DNA of 64,000 nucleotides from Bradyrhizobium sp. 190 (GTDB taxonomy: Bacteria; Pseudomonadota; Alphaproteobacteria; Rhizobiales; Xanthobacteraceae), in contig NZ_JADPJL010000008.1 in the NCBI RefSeq assembly GCF_023073415.1, positions 930,001 to 994,000 of the forward strand, read 5' to 3'. Below the pieces are notes generated by a model that had not been told where the DNA came from, did no database searches, and saw only the letters and a list, made by a program, of their open reading frames with translations. Below, piece after piece: positions 16,923 to 25,880 of this stretch. The number at the start of each line of letters is the position of its first letter. Position 1 is the first letter of the stretch. The translations under genes were made by a program, and so were the position numbers.

Positions 16923-17696
16923 ATGCGTGAACTCTTCGATGAAGTCGCCGGACATTCTCCGCTCGATCCGGAGGAGGCGGTGCGACGCGCCACGCGGGTG
17001 CCCCAGCGCAAGCGCTTCTACAAGGTAGCCGGCATCGCGCCAGCCGATGGCGGGTTTGCCGTCACGCTCGACGGCAAGCCGATCCGCACGCCTTCCGGCC
17101 GCCACGTCGTGGCGCCGACCAGCGGCATCGCGGAAGCGATCGCCGTCGAATGGAATGCGCAGGGTGAGACCATCGATCCCCTGACCATGCCGCTGACGCG
17201 CTTTGCCAACAGCGTCTCCGAGGTGACCGATCGCGTCGATGTTGTGGCCGACGATGTCGCAAAATACCTTGGCACGGATTTGCTGTTCTATCGCGCCGGC
17301 CATCCCGAGGCGCTGGTCGCACGCGAAGCCGCGCATTGGGACCCGGTGCTGTCATGGGCCGCGAACGAACTCGGGGCCCATTTCATCCTGTCCGAGGGCA
17401 TCGTGCATGTGACCCAACCGGAGCAGGCGATCAGCGCGGCTCGCGGCGTGTTCCCGGCGGACCCCTGGTCCGTGGCCGCCATGCATGTGGTGACGACCCT
17501 CACGGGCTCGGCATTGCTGGCGCTGGCGCTGCTGCACGGCGTCCTCGATCCCGATCAGATCTGGACCGCCGCCCATGTCGATGAGGACTGGAACGCCGAA
17601 AAATGGGGCGTGGACGAGGAGGTGGCGGCCCGCCGGGCCGCCCGGCTGGTCGATTTCCGGGCCGCGGTGACGATTTTGCACGCGCTGAAGGCCTGA
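16923..17696 (+). CDS. ATP12 family F1-ATPase assembly chaperone
   Basis: 257 residues starting MRELFDEVAGHSPLDPEEAVRR, chosen over an ATG 22 codons earlier because homologues begin here. KRFYKVAGIAPADGGFAVTLDGKPIRTPSGR is the family signature, followed by AIAVEWNAQGETIDPLTMPLTRFANS and DLLFYRA. In mitochondria Atp12 binds F1-alpha during assembly; alphaproteobacterial relatives are assumed to do the same. In related genomes it usually lies near an rluC-type gene; here an amidohydrolase separates them. Confidence 0.92.
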   Translation: MRELFDEVAGHSPLDPEEAVRRATRVPQRKRFYKVAGIAPADGGFAVTLDGKPIRTPSGRHVVAPTSGIAEAIAVEWNAQGETIDPLTMPLTRFANSVSEVTDRVDVVADDVAKYLGTDLLFYRAGHPEALVAREAAHWDPVLSWAANELGAHFILSEGIVHVTQPEQAISAARGVFPADPWSVAAMHVVTTLTGSALLALALLHGVLDPDQIWTAAHVDEDWNAEKWGVDEEVAARRAARLVDFRAAVTILHALKA

Positions 17697-17765
17697 GGCC
17701 CGCCATCGGTTAAGGAGAGGTTTACGACGCCGGGTTAGCCTCTAGCCTGGCCGAGACCTCAAACC

Positions 17766-19349
17766 ATGGCGATCTCAATCAATCCCGTTCTCCCGGTGCT
17801 ATCAGCCCAAGAGGCTGGCGGTATTGCGCCCGAACTGGTGCTGCAGCCGGGGAGCGTGGTCAACGCGCAGGTCCTGAAAGTGCTGTCCGCCGATCTGGTG
17901 CGGATTGCGATCGCCAGCCTCTCGATCGACGTGGCCACGGAAATCCCGCTGCAGCAGGGTCAGAACCTGCAGCTTGCGGTGTCGCAGACCAAGGACGGCA
18001 TTCGCCTGGCCATGGTCGGGCAGGGCGGCGCTGCGGCTGATGCCGTCACGCTTTCACCCGATGCGCTGGCCGATGTCCCCGCCAACCATCCGGCCATCGT
18101 GTCACCGAAGAACGTGCTGACGCCGCTGGAGCGCGTCGCCGTCTCCGCCGCCGCGCAAGCCGCGGTCACCGAACAGGACAGCCTCGCGCCGTTGTTTGCC
18201 AATCTCGGCGCGGCGGTTTCCGCCAGCAATCTGCCGCCGAAACTGCAGGCGGCGATTGCGCAGGTACTGGCGCAACAGACGAGCCTCGATCAAAACCTCG
18301 ACGGCGGCGACATCAAGACCGCGTTCCAGAAGTCCGGAATTTTTCTTGAAGCGTCGCTGGCGGCAGGTACAGTCCCGCCGAGCGGCGTTCCCGATCTCAA
18401 GGCCGCACTGATCGTGCTTCGTCAGACGCTGCAGTCGGCGCTTGGCTTCAATTCGACGGTCGCGACCCCGGCGGCACCGGCAGGAGCACAGCAAGCCGCG
18501 GCACCACAGGCCGCCGCGAGCCTCGTGCCGTCCTTGCCGGCCAACGTCGATGTGCAGGAAATCCTGCTGCCGCAAGCGCGATTGCCTGCAGCCGAGAATC
18601 TCGCGGCGGCCGGCCAGGCCGCCCGCAGTCCGCTTGCGGCTGCGCTTAACGCCGGACCTTCGGCCGGTGCAACGCTGAACCTGCTGCAGGAAGCGCTGCA
18701 GAAGCTTGGCAACCCCGCGCGCGCAGCCGCCACGTCGAACGTTCGTGGCGCGGACGTGACCTTTCACACCAACACGCCGCCACCGCCCGTCCGCGGCGCG
18801 CTTCCGGCCGCACAGCCGATCGCATCGCCGACGATCGCACCGCATGCGCCGCTCGAGGCAACCGCGCATCACCTGCTCGATGATACCGATGCCGCCATTG
18901 CACGGCAGACCCTGCTGCAGGTGGCGTCCTTGCCGGACCGTATCGACACATCGGCGCCGAAGGCCGACATGAATGTGCCGCGCTGGAATTTCGAAATTCC
19001 CTTCGCTACACCGCAGGGCACGGCGATGGCACAGTTCGAGATTTCGCGCGATGGCGGCGAGCAAGAAGTCGAGGCGGCAAGGCGGGTGTGGCGGGCGCGA
19101 TTTTCGCTCGACGTCGAGCCGGCCGGTCCGGTTCACGCGCTGATCTCGCTCACCGGCGAAAAGACCTCGGTGCGGATCTGGGCGGAACGGCCCGCGACCG
19201 CAGAGCAACTGCGCGCCGGTGCATCCGACCTGAGCCAGGCGCTGAGCCGGGCCGAATTGCAGCCCGGCGACATCGTGATCCGCGACGGCGCGCCGCCGCA
19301 GCCCGCGCGCGCCGCCCGCGCCGGGCATTTTCTGGACCGCGCGCTATGA
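17766..19349 (+). CDS. FliK-like flagellar hook-length control domain protein
   Basis: 527 residues, low complexity and rich in Ala, Pro and Gln between about 140 and 380, ending in a folded domain. The C-terminal part (VPRWNFEIPFATPQGTAMAQ, LDVEPAGPVHALISLTGEK, SVRIWAERPATAEQLRAG) fits the FliK/Flg_hook C-terminal domain that switches export specificity by contacting FlhB. No other flagellar genes are present, but the next gene, overlapping by four bases, encodes just the FlhB cytoplasmic tail. The pair may be an accessory export switch. The N-terminus has a LVLQPGSVVNAQVLKV segment of a type seen in FliK-like proteins of this order. Confidence 0.82.
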   Translation: MAISINPVLPVLSAQEAGGIAPELVLQPGSVVNAQVLKVLSADLVRIAIASLSIDVATEIPLQQGQNLQLAVSQTKDGIRLAMVGQGGAAADAVTLSPDALADVPANHPAIVSPKNVLTPLERVAVSAAAQAAVTEQDSLAPLFANLGAAVSASNLPPKLQAAIAQVLAQQTSLDQNLDGGDIKTAFQKSGIFLEASLAAGTVPPSGVPDLKAALIVLRQTLQSALGFNSTVATPAAPAGAQQAAAPQAAASLVPSLPANVDVQEILLPQARLPAAENLAAAGQAARSPLAAALNAGPSAGATLNLLQEALQKLGNPARAAATSNVRGADVTFHTNTPPPPVRGALPAAQPIASPTIAPHAPLEATAHHLLDDTDAAIARQTLLQVASLPDRIDTSAPKADMNVPRWNFEIPFATPQGTAMAQFEISRDGGEQEVEAARRVWRARFSLDVEPAGPVHALISLTGEKTSVRIWAERPATAEQLRAGASDLSQALSRAELQPGDIVIRDGAPPQPARAARAGHFLDRAL

Positions 19350-19612
19350 GCGTCGATATCAGAAGCAAGCTTGCGGTCGCGCTGCACTATGACAAGACCG
19401 GCGCCCCGCTAGTCGTAGCGAAGGGCAAGGGCGTAATCGGCGCCAAGATCATCGAACTCGCCCGGGAACATGACATCCCGATCGAGGAAAACGAGGTGCT
19501 GGCGGGCGCCTTGTCCCATGTCGAGATCGGCGACGAAATTCCGCCGGATCTCTACAAGGCGGTCGCCGAAGTGCTGGTCTTCGTGCTGCGGCTGTCGGGG
19601 CGGATCCGCTGA
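19346..19612 (+). CDS. FlhB/EscU C-terminal-domain-like protein (FlhX type)
   Basis: 88 residues: LAVALHYDKTGAPLVVAKG, IIELAREHDIPIEENEVLAGAL and LYKAVAEVLVFVLRL correspond to the part of FlhB that follows the NPTH autocleavage site. The membrane domain and the NPTH motif itself are absent. Such solo proteins can stand in for the cleaved FlhB tail in type III export or interfere with it. ATG overlaps the stop of the FliK-like gene (ATGA), indicating coupled translation and probable physical partnership. Confidence 0.85.
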   Translation: MSVDIRSKLAVALHYDKTGAPLVVAKGKGVIGAKIIELAREHDIPIEENEVLAGALSHVEIGDEIPPDLYKAVAEVLVFVLRLSGRIR

Positions 19613-19692
19613 TAGCGTTTTCAAGCGAAAGCCTGCCGTGGAACTGATCCGGGGTGGATTCCGGTTCGCATAGCAATCAAGTTTACGCAGAT

Positions 19693-19712
19693 TGCGCAGA
19701 CTTATCTGCGCA
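19693..19712. promoter_or_regulatory. Palindrome upstream of the beta-lactamase gene
   Basis: TGCGCAGA, four-base loop CTTA, TCTGCGCA: a perfect 8-bp inverted repeat 45 bases before the class D beta-lactamase start and 80 bases after the FlhB-like gene. No T tract follows, so an operator is as likely as a terminator. Confidence 0.4.
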
Positions 19713-19756
19713 GAAAACGCGTCACACGAAAGTCCCCTTGTCATTGTTTTACCACG

Positions 19757-20623
19757 ATGCCATTTGCATCGTTTCTGCCTCCCTCAACCAGTTCGGATAC
19801 CACCGTGATCAATCGTCGTCATGCGCTCGGCCTTCTTGCCGCTACCACTCTCTTGCCCGGGCGCACCCTCGCCAATGTCTCCTACCAGCGCAGCGAGTTT
19901 CGCGACGATCTGGCCAAGCGGTTTTTCGATCTCGGCACGACAGGGACCTTTGTCGGCTACAAGGTGGACGATTACCTGATCATCGCCAGCGACAAGGTGC
20001 GCTCGGGCGAGGGCAGGCTGCCGGCTTCGACCTTCAAGATTCCGAATTCGGTCATCGCGCTGGAGACCGGCGTGGTCGAGGACCCCGACAAGGACGTCTT
20101 CAAGTGGGACGGCGTGAAGCGCAGCATCGAGCCCTGGAACAAGGACCACACGCTGCGCTCGGCGATCGCGGCTTCCGCAGTGCCGGTCTATCAGGAAATC
20201 GCCCGGCGCATCGGGGCCGAGCGCATGCAGAAATATCTCGACCTGTTCGACTATGGCAACCGCGACATCGGCGGCGGCATCGACCAGTTCTGGCTGACGG
20301 GAAACCTGCGCATCGATCCCGTCCAGCAGATCGATTTCGTCGACCGGCTGCGGCGCGGCGTGCTGCCGGTGTCCAAGCGTAGCCAGGAACTGACGCGCGA
20401 CATCCTCACCGTGACGAAGGTCGGCGACGCCACCATCCGCGCCAAGAGCGGTCTTCTGGGCGCGGAAGCGGGCAAGCCGTCACTGGGCTGGATGGTCGGC
20501 TGGGTGGAGAAGGGCTCTTCCGCCACCGTGTTCGCCATGAACATGGACTGCAAGGAGCAAAGCCACATCGCCGCGCGCATGACCGTGGTGCAGCAGTGCC
20601 TCGCCGATATTGTGGCCTATTGA
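19757..20623 (+). CDS. Class D beta-lactamase (OXA-like)
   Basis: 288 residues, exported (INRRHALGLLAATTLLPGRTLA, with a twin-Arg pair). All class D motifs are present in order: PASTFKIPNS with S91 and K94 (nucleophile and the usually carbamylated Lys), SAVPVYQEIARRIG (SxV), LFDYGNRDI (YGN), RAKSGLLG (KSG) and LGWMVGWVEKG. It should acylate and hydrolyse beta-lactams in the periplasm. A GTG at 19805 gives a shorter, cleaner signal peptide and is an alternative start; neither has a strong ribosome site. No mobile element is attached, so it looks like an intrinsic chromosomal gene. Spectrum cannot be read. Confidence 0.93.
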   Translation: MPFASFLPPSTSSDTTVINRRHALGLLAATTLLPGRTLANVSYQRSEFRDDLAKRFFDLGTTGTFVGYKVDDYLIIASDKVRSGEGRLPASTFKIPNSVIALETGVVEDPDKDVFKWDGVKRSIEPWNKDHTLRSAIAASAVPVYQEIARRIGAERMQKYLDLFDYGNRDIGGGIDQFWLTGNLRIDPVQQIDFVDRLRRGVLPVSKRSQELTRDILTVTKVGDATIRAKSGLLGAEAGKPSLGWMVGWVEKGSSATVFAMNMDCKEQSHIAARMTVVQQCLADIVAY

Positions 20624-20708
20624 CGGGCTGATCCGGGTTGCGCAGGCTAGGGTTGTATGAGTCCTGCCGCGACACGGACGGTGGCAGGGACGGCCAACGG
20701 AGCTTTAC

Positions 20709-22091
20709 ATGCTGCACCGTCGCTCGGTCCTGCTCGCAGGCCCGGCGCTGTTGCTCGCGCGGGGAAGGGCACAGGCCCAGTCAATGCAAGCCCAGGCAAT
20801 GCCCGAGCAGGACCTCGCTGCCATCCTCAGAGAGCGCGTGGATATCGGCCGCGACACCATGGGATTGGTCGCCGCCACGATCGACAGAGGCCGGCGCAGC
20901 GTTATGGCCTACGGGCGTTCCGGCACCGATCGCCCGCTCGATGCCGACACCGTGTTCGAGATCGGCTCGATCACAAAAGTGCTCACCGCGCTATTGTTGG
21001 CCGACATGGTGCTGCGGGGCGAGGTGGCGGCGGACGACCCTGCGGCTAAATTTCTGCCCGCCAGCGTCAAGATGCCGGATTTCGAGGGCGCGCCGATTAC
21101 GCTGATGGACCTTGCGACCTACACCTCGGGCCTGCCGCGGATGCCGTCCAATTTCGCGCCAAAAGACTGGGCCAATCCCTACATCGATTACACGGCCGGG
21201 CGGCTCTACGACTACCTGTCGAACCACAAGCTCGGCTTCAAGCCGGGCACGCACTACGAATATGCCAATCTCGGCTTCGGCCTGCTGGGTCATATCCTCG
21301 AGCTGCGTGCCGGCAGGAGTTATGAGGAACTCGTCGTGTCGCGCATCTGCGCGCCGCTCGGCATGGACGACACGCGCATCACCCTAAAAAGTTCGATGCG
21401 ACAGCGCCTGGCGCAGGGCCACAGCGCTGGCCTGGCGCCGGTCTCGAATTGGGATTATTCGGCGTTTGCTGGCGCCGGCGCGTTTCGTTCAACGGCGAAC
21501 GACCTGTTGAAGTTTCTTCAGATGTGTCTCGATCCCACCGATACGCCGGTCGGCGCAGCCCTGAAGATGACGCTTTCCGAGCGCCGCCCGCGGGCCGAAG
21601 AGCGCGACGTGGCGCTCGGCTGGTTCGTCTCCTTGCGGTTCGGCGACGAACTGATCTGGAAGAGTGGCGGCACCGGCGGCTATGCGACCTTCATCGGCTA
21701 CTCCACCAAAACCCGGCGAAACTGCATCCTGCTCTCCAATGCAGCCGACTATGATCCCAATATCGCGCTTGGCATGCATCTGGTGAACGCGGCATACCCG
21801 CTCCCAAAACTTCGCCGCGAGGTACAGGTCGATCCGACGGTACTCGCAACCTATGCCGGCCGCTACGAAATATCGCCGAAATTCATCCTGACGGTACGTC
21901 CTGATGGCGGGCGACTGTTCATTCAAGCGACGGCGCAGCCCGAGTACGAGGCCTATGCCGAGAGCGAGACCGAGTTTTTCTATCGCGTGGTCGACGCCCA
22001 GGTCAGCTTCGCCCGGCCCGAAGGCGGCGTGTCGCCGTCGCTGACGCTGCACCAGAACGGCAAGAACCTGCCGGGCAAGCGCATGCCGTAA
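20709..22091 (+). CDS. Serine hydrolase, class C beta-lactamase/esterase family, with C-terminal beta-barrel domain
   Basis: 460 residues with signal peptide MLHRRSVLLAGPALLLARGRAQA-type (shown in part: HRRSVLLAG). Catalytic motifs: FEIGSITK (SxxK with S87, K90), YEYANLGFGLLG (YxN) and IWKSGGTGGY (KSG/HTG equivalent). After about residue 355 a DUF3471-like domain follows (LATYAGRYEISPKFILTV, LFIQATAQPEYEAY). Members hydrolyse esters, D-peptides or beta-lactams; the extra domain is more common in esterases/peptidases than in AmpC. It follows the class D enzyme by 85 bases on the same strand, giving two penicillin-recognising enzymes in a row. Confidence 0.9.
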   Translation: MLHRRSVLLAGPALLLARGRAQAQSMQAQAMPEQDLAAILRERVDIGRDTMGLVAATIDRGRRSVMAYGRSGTDRPLDADTVFEIGSITKVLTALLLADMVLRGEVAADDPAAKFLPASVKMPDFEGAPITLMDLATYTSGLPRMPSNFAPKDWANPYIDYTAGRLYDYLSNHKLGFKPGTHYEYANLGFGLLGHILELRAGRSYEELVVSRICAPLGMDDTRITLKSSMRQRLAQGHSAGLAPVSNWDYSAFAGAGAFRSTANDLLKFLQMCLDPTDTPVGAALKMTLSERRPRAEERDVALGWFVSLRFGDELIWKSGGTGGYATFIGYSTKTRRNCILLSNAADYDPNIALGMHLVNAAYPLPKLRREVQVDPTVLATYAGRYEISPKFILTVRPDGGRLFIQATAQPEYEAYAESETEFFYRVVDAQVSFARPEGGVSPSLTLHQNGKNLPGKRMP

Positions 22092-22139
22092 GATCTCCCT
22101 GCAGCCGGATCGCGACGCAACGTCGCCTCGCCGATATCG

Positions 22140-22628
22140 CTAACGCCGGCTCAGCGCGAGCGAGACGGACGTGATGTTGGTGCCCTGAGGCTCAATGGAC
22201 ACCGTCTGGCGCCCGCCACGCGTCGTCAATGACAGGTTGGCCGAGAAGCTGTCGCCTCGTGCCGCAGCCTCGATGTGATCGCCGGCCGCACGTCCGGAAA
22301 GGATGCCGGAAGCGTTGCGGCTTGCTTCGGTCCATGAACCCCTGATCGCACCGCCGCGGTATTCGACCTCGCTTGCGAGATCGAATTTATAGCTCGCGCT
22401 CGCGCACGTCAGATTGAGCCGAAGCTGCTCGCCACTTCCGGCGACATCATACGACGCGCGGCAACGCAATTGCTCCTGTTGTCCGTCGCTGGTGCTGAGC
22501 ACGCCACCACCGGACCAAGTGCCCGCCATGGCGACGAAAGGCGAGACAGGTGCGGCCAGCGCCGTGCAGCCGGACAGGCTTAGCACAGCAAACAGCACCG
22601 CCTTTTGAGTGAGACTGGATCCCGACAT
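22140..22628 (-). CDS. Putative exported lipoprotein, unknown function
   Basis: 162 residues from ATG 22628, chosen because GGAGG lies eight bases upstream; an ATG five codons earlier overlaps that site. The N-terminus KAVLFAVLSLSGCTALA has a lipobox-like LSGC, suggesting a lipid-anchored periplasmic protein. The remainder (MAGTWSGGGVLSTSDGQQEQLRCRASYDV, with later GSWTEASRNASG) looks like a small lipocalin-like beta barrel. No enzyme motif. Length and the AGTWSGGG pattern recall a conserved hypothetical family of this order, but I cannot name it. Confidence 0.75.
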   Translation of the reverse strand: MSGSSLTQKAVLFAVLSLSGCTALAAPVSPFVAMAGTWSGGGVLSTSDGQQEQLRCRASYDVAGSGEQLRLNLTCASASYKFDLASEVEYRGGAIRGSWTEASRNASGILSGRAAGDHIEAAARGDSFSANLSLTTRGGRQTVSIEPQGTNITSVSLALSRR

Positions 22629-22732
22629 CTTGATGGCCTCCATTTCGGTATGGCCATCAACGCCAGAACCGCAAACGGGTTCATCGGTTTCACCGCCGCC
22701 TGACTTGTGGGGTGGGTTCCATCACGCCGCCG

Positions 22733-23734
22733 CTAGCCCAGCTTGAGCAGCGCCTGCAGGAATTCGCTCACCGCCTTGCGCGCTTCCTGGGCGGTCGCCG
22801 GATTGCCGCCGACATGCGGGTTGAGCGCGATGCAGGCGTCCTTGTAGGTAAAGGGCGCCTTGGTATCGTCGTTCATCAGCACGCCGCCTTCGCCCTCCTT
22901 GAGGCGGCAATTCCGCGCCGACTGGGCATTGGTCGATACGACGACCGTGCTGAGGCCGAGCAGGCCGGCATCAAAACCATGTGCGGAATCTGGATATTCC
23001 GTCAGCGCCGCGTCGCGCCTGGCTTCCTGCAGCCGGGCGAGATAGGCCTTGCAGCTTGCGACCGGGTTGTAGTCGTCAGGCGTGCCGTGGAAGACCCGGA
23101 TCGGACGCGCCACGGTCTCGGCGTCGGTGGCATAGCTGGTCGAGCAATCCGGATAGAACGGAATGTAGGCGGCGAACTGCGCGCCGGACTTGTTCCACAG
23201 CTTGTGGAAGCGATCGAGGCTGGCGTAGAGCGCGGCCTGTCCGCCGCGTGAAAATCCCATCAGCACGATCCTTTCGGGGTCGACGCGCGGATGCTTGCCG
23301 AGGATCTCCAGCGAGCGGTAGATGTCGACGATGAAATTGAGCCGGCCGAGCAGGGCCTGGTTGGGGCCGACCGTCGTCAGCCCGCGGCCGCTGAAACCGT
23401 CGATGACGAAGGTGGAAATCCCCATTGCATTGAAGTGGCGCACCCACGGATCCATCCCGGCGCCGACGCCGCTCGACCCGTGCATCAGCACCACGACGGG
23501 AAGCTTGCCGGTGCCCTGCGCGATGCGGAATTCGCCGGCAACGGTTACCTGCTTGCCGTTGGCGTCGCCGGTGAGGAATTGCTGGTCGGAAATCGTCAGC
23601 GACGGGATCGCGTAGATTTCGGTACGTGCCGCTACGTCCTTCGGCATCGATTGCGCTGAGGTTTCGATGCAGGTGAACAATAGTCCCGTGCAGAAAATCG
23701 CAACCGCAGCCGCGACGCGCCAATCCGTCAGCAT
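22733..23734 (-). CDS. Dienelactone hydrolase family protein, exported
   Basis: 333 residues from ATG 23734, which follows GGGGGG closely; a TTG four codons earlier is less likely. Signal-peptide-like VAAAVAIFCTGLLF ... SAQS. VVVLMHGSSGVGAGMDPW supplies the oxyanion hole, IVLMGFSRGGQAALYAS the nucleophile Ser, HGTPDDYNPV the Asp and PDSAHGFDAG the His. Dienelactone-hydrolase-type enzymes cleave lactones or esters; with a signal peptide this one acts outside the cytoplasm. Substrate unknown. Confidence 0.88.
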   Translation of the reverse strand: MLTDWRVAAAVAIFCTGLLFTCIETSAQSMPKDVAARTEIYAIPSLTISDQQFLTGDANGKQVTVAGEFRIAQGTGKLPVVVLMHGSSGVGAGMDPWVRHFNAMGISTFVIDGFSGRGLTTVGPNQALLGRLNFIVDIYRSLEILGKHPRVDPERIVLMGFSRGGQAALYASLDRFHKLWNKSGAQFAAYIPFYPDCSTSYATDAETVARPIRVFHGTPDDYNPVASCKAYLARLQEARRDAALTEYPDSAHGFDAGLLGLSTVVVSTNAQSARNCRLKEGEGGVLMNDDTKAPFTYKDACIALNPHVGGNPATAQEARKAVSEFLQALLKLG

Positions 23735-23806
23735 CAATCCCCCCAAATTTTATTGCTGTCCTGTGGGCAGCTTTGGGTGGAACTACATCAAGCGGTCAAT
23801 CGGCTG

Positions 23807-24214
23807 TCAATTCGGAAGCTTCCCGATTCGTCCCAGATGGGTGAAGCCAAAACCGGTGGCATATTTCAGGCCGTAGCCGAGGGCGCGGTCGAAGCCGATA
23901 TGGGCCAGCCAGATCATGGCGATCGAGAGAATGAGCGGCGAGGCGGTGGCGAATCCGGTCGTCATCATCGCCATCGGCGCGAGATAGCTATGGGCTGCGT
24001 TGTAGATCAGGGCGCCGAAACGCGGTCCCGACAGGTAGGCCGCAAAGCTGAGGTCGGGCACGAAGAACAGCAGGGCGTAAATCCACCAGTCGCCGTCCCA
24101 GATATAATAAAGCAGCGTCATACCGATAAAGAGCGCTAATCCTTCCAGCCGGAGCACCATGCGCACGCCCCCGGTGACGGCGCCTGAGGCGTCGGCGCTA
24201 GCAGCATCGGTCAT
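23807..24214 (-). CDS. DUF4260 family membrane protein
   Basis: 135 residues with about four hydrophobic segments (LFIGMTLLYYIW, WIYALLFFVPDLSF, YLAPMAMMTTGF, LILSIAMIWLAHIGFDRALGYGLKY). The FDRALGYGLKY end and PDLSF motif are typical of DUF4260. Function unknown; inner membrane. The first 18 residues are Ala/Ser/Asp-rich and may be an over-extended start, since VRMVLRLEG offers an internal ATG. Confidence 0.82.
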   Translation of the reverse strand: MTDAASADASGAVTGGVRMVLRLEGLALFIGMTLLYYIWDGDWWIYALLFFVPDLSFAAYLSGPRFGALIYNAAHSYLAPMAMMTTGFATASPLILSIAMIWLAHIGFDRALGYGLKYATGFGFTHLGRIGKLPN

Positions 24215-24347
24215 TCCGTTCCCCTGATCAGGATGCGGATATAGGGTTCGCCTGGCCGCGGTACCAGAGGCCGGAAGGGTGTTTCCGGATCGGAAAATGC
24301 CGTGTTAGAAGGCCCTTAAATCGGCACCAAAGGCGGGCGGAAGCAGC

Positions 24348-25880
24348 ATGAAGGATATCCTGGACACCCTCGAAGAACGGCGCGCCGGCGCCAAGCTCGG
24401 CGGCGGCGAAAAGCGCATCGAGGCGCAGCACGCCCGCGGAAAATTGACCGCGCGGGAGCGCATCGAACTGCTGCTCGACAAGGGCTCGTTCGAGGAATTC
24501 GACATGTTCGTCGAGCACCGCTCGACCGAATTCGGCATGGAGAAGTCAAAAGTGCCGGGTGATGGCGTCGTCACCGGCTGGGGCACCGTCAACGGCCGCA
24601 AAACCTTCGTCTTCGCCAAGGATTTCACCGTATTCGGCGGCTCGCTGTCGGAAACCCACGCGCTGAAAATCACAAAGCTTCAGGACATGGCGATGAAGGC
24701 GAGGGCGCCGATCATCGGCCTCTATGATGCCGGCGGCGCGCGTATCCAGGAAGGCGTGGCCGCGCTCGCGGGCTACTCCTACGTGTTTCGCCGCAACGTC
24801 ATTGCGTCAGGCGTGATCCCGCAGATCTCCGTCATCATGGGCCCGTGCGCCGGCGGCGACGTCTATTCGCCTGCGATGACCGACTTCATCTTCATGGTGA
24901 AGAACACCTCTTACATGTTCGTCACCGGGCCGGACGTGGTGAAGACCGTTACCAACGAGGTGGTCACGGCCGAAGAGCTCGGCGGCGCCTCGGTGCACGC
25001 CACGCGTTCTTCGATTGCGGATGGCGCGTTCGAGAACGACGTCGAGACGCTGCTGCAGATGCGCCGGCTGATCGACTTCCTGCCATCCAACAACACCGAC
25101 GGCGTGCCGGAATGGCCGAGCTTTGATGACATCGAGCGCGTGGACATGTCGCTCGATACGCTAATCCCCGACAATCCGAACAAGCCCTATGACATGAAGG
25201 AGTTGATCGGCAAGGTCGTGGACGAAGGCGACTTCTTCGAAATCTCGGAAACGTTTGCCCGGAACATCGTCACCGGCTTTGGCCGCATCGCCGGCCGCAC
25301 GGTAGGCTTTGTCGCCAACCAGCCGATGGTGCTGGCAGGCGTGCTCGACTCTGACGCCTCCCGCAAGGCGGCGCGCTTTGTTCGTTTTTGTGATGCCTTC
25401 AACATCCCGATCGTGACGTTCGTCGACGTGCCGGGCTTCCTGCCGGGCACCGCCCAGGAATATGGCGGCCTGATCAAGCACGGCGCGAAATTGCTGTTCG
25501 CCTATTCGCAATGCACCGTGCCGCTCGTCACCATCATCACCCGAAAAGCCTATGGCGGCGCCTTCGACGTCATGGCGTCCAAGGAAATCGGCGCCGACAT
25601 GAACTACGCCTGGCCGACCGCCCAGATCGCCGTGATGGGCGCCAAGGGCGCGGTCGAAATCATCTTCCGCTCAGACATCGGCGACGCCGAAAAAATCGCA
25701 GCGCGAACGAAGGAATACGAAGACCGCTTCCTGTCGCCGTTCATTGCGGCGGAGCGCGGCTACATCGACGACGTCATCATGCCGCATTCGACGCGGAAGC
25801 GGATCGCGAGGTCGCTGGCGATGCTCAGGGATAAGAAGGTCGAGATGCCGGCGAAAAAGCACGACAATTTGCCGTTGTGA
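24348..25880 (+). CDS. pccB: Propionyl-CoA carboxylase beta subunit
   Basis: 510 residues, full length for acyl-CoA carboxylase beta chains. [17 protein letters not shown] and [17 protein letters not shown] form the acyl-CoA oxyanion region, [23 protein letters not shown] and [19 protein letters not shown] the biotin side. With PccA (not in the window) it makes methylmalonyl-CoA from propionyl-CoA. It starts with a good purine stretch at GGCGGAAGCAGC. Its TGA stop overlaps the GTG of a low-GC foreign-looking gene, where in a normal operon pccA or a related gene would be expected. Confidence 0.95.
   Translation: MKDILDTLEERRAGAKLGGGEKRIEAQHARGKLTARERIELLLDKGSFEEFDMFVEHRSTEFGMEKSKVPGDGVVTGWGTVNGRKTFVFAKDFTVFGGSLSETHALKITKLQDMAMKARAPIIGLYDAGGARIQEGVAALAGYSYVFRRNVIASGVIPQISVIMGPCAGGDVYSPAMTDFIFMVKNTSYMFVTGPDVVKTVTNEVVTAEELGGASVHATRSSIADGAFENDVETLLQMRRLIDFLPSNNTDGVPEWPSFDDIERVDMSLDTLIPDNPNKPYDMKELIGKVVDEGDFFEISETFARNIVTGFGRIAGRTVGFVANQPMVLAGVLDSDASRKAARFVRFCDAFNIPIVTFVDVPGFLPGTAQEYGGLIKHGAKLLFAYSQCTVPLVTIITRKAYGGAFDVMASKEIGADMNYAWPTAQIAVMGAKGAVEIIFRSDIGDAEKIAARTKEYEDRFLSPFIAAERGYIDDVIMPHSTRKRIARSLAMLRDKKVEMPAKKHDNLPL

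Noticed and set aside
18102..19328. 408-codon minus-strand frame opposite the FliK-like gene
   Set aside because: Arg/Cys-rich shadow; the plus-strand frame has domain pattern and overlaps correctly with the next gene.
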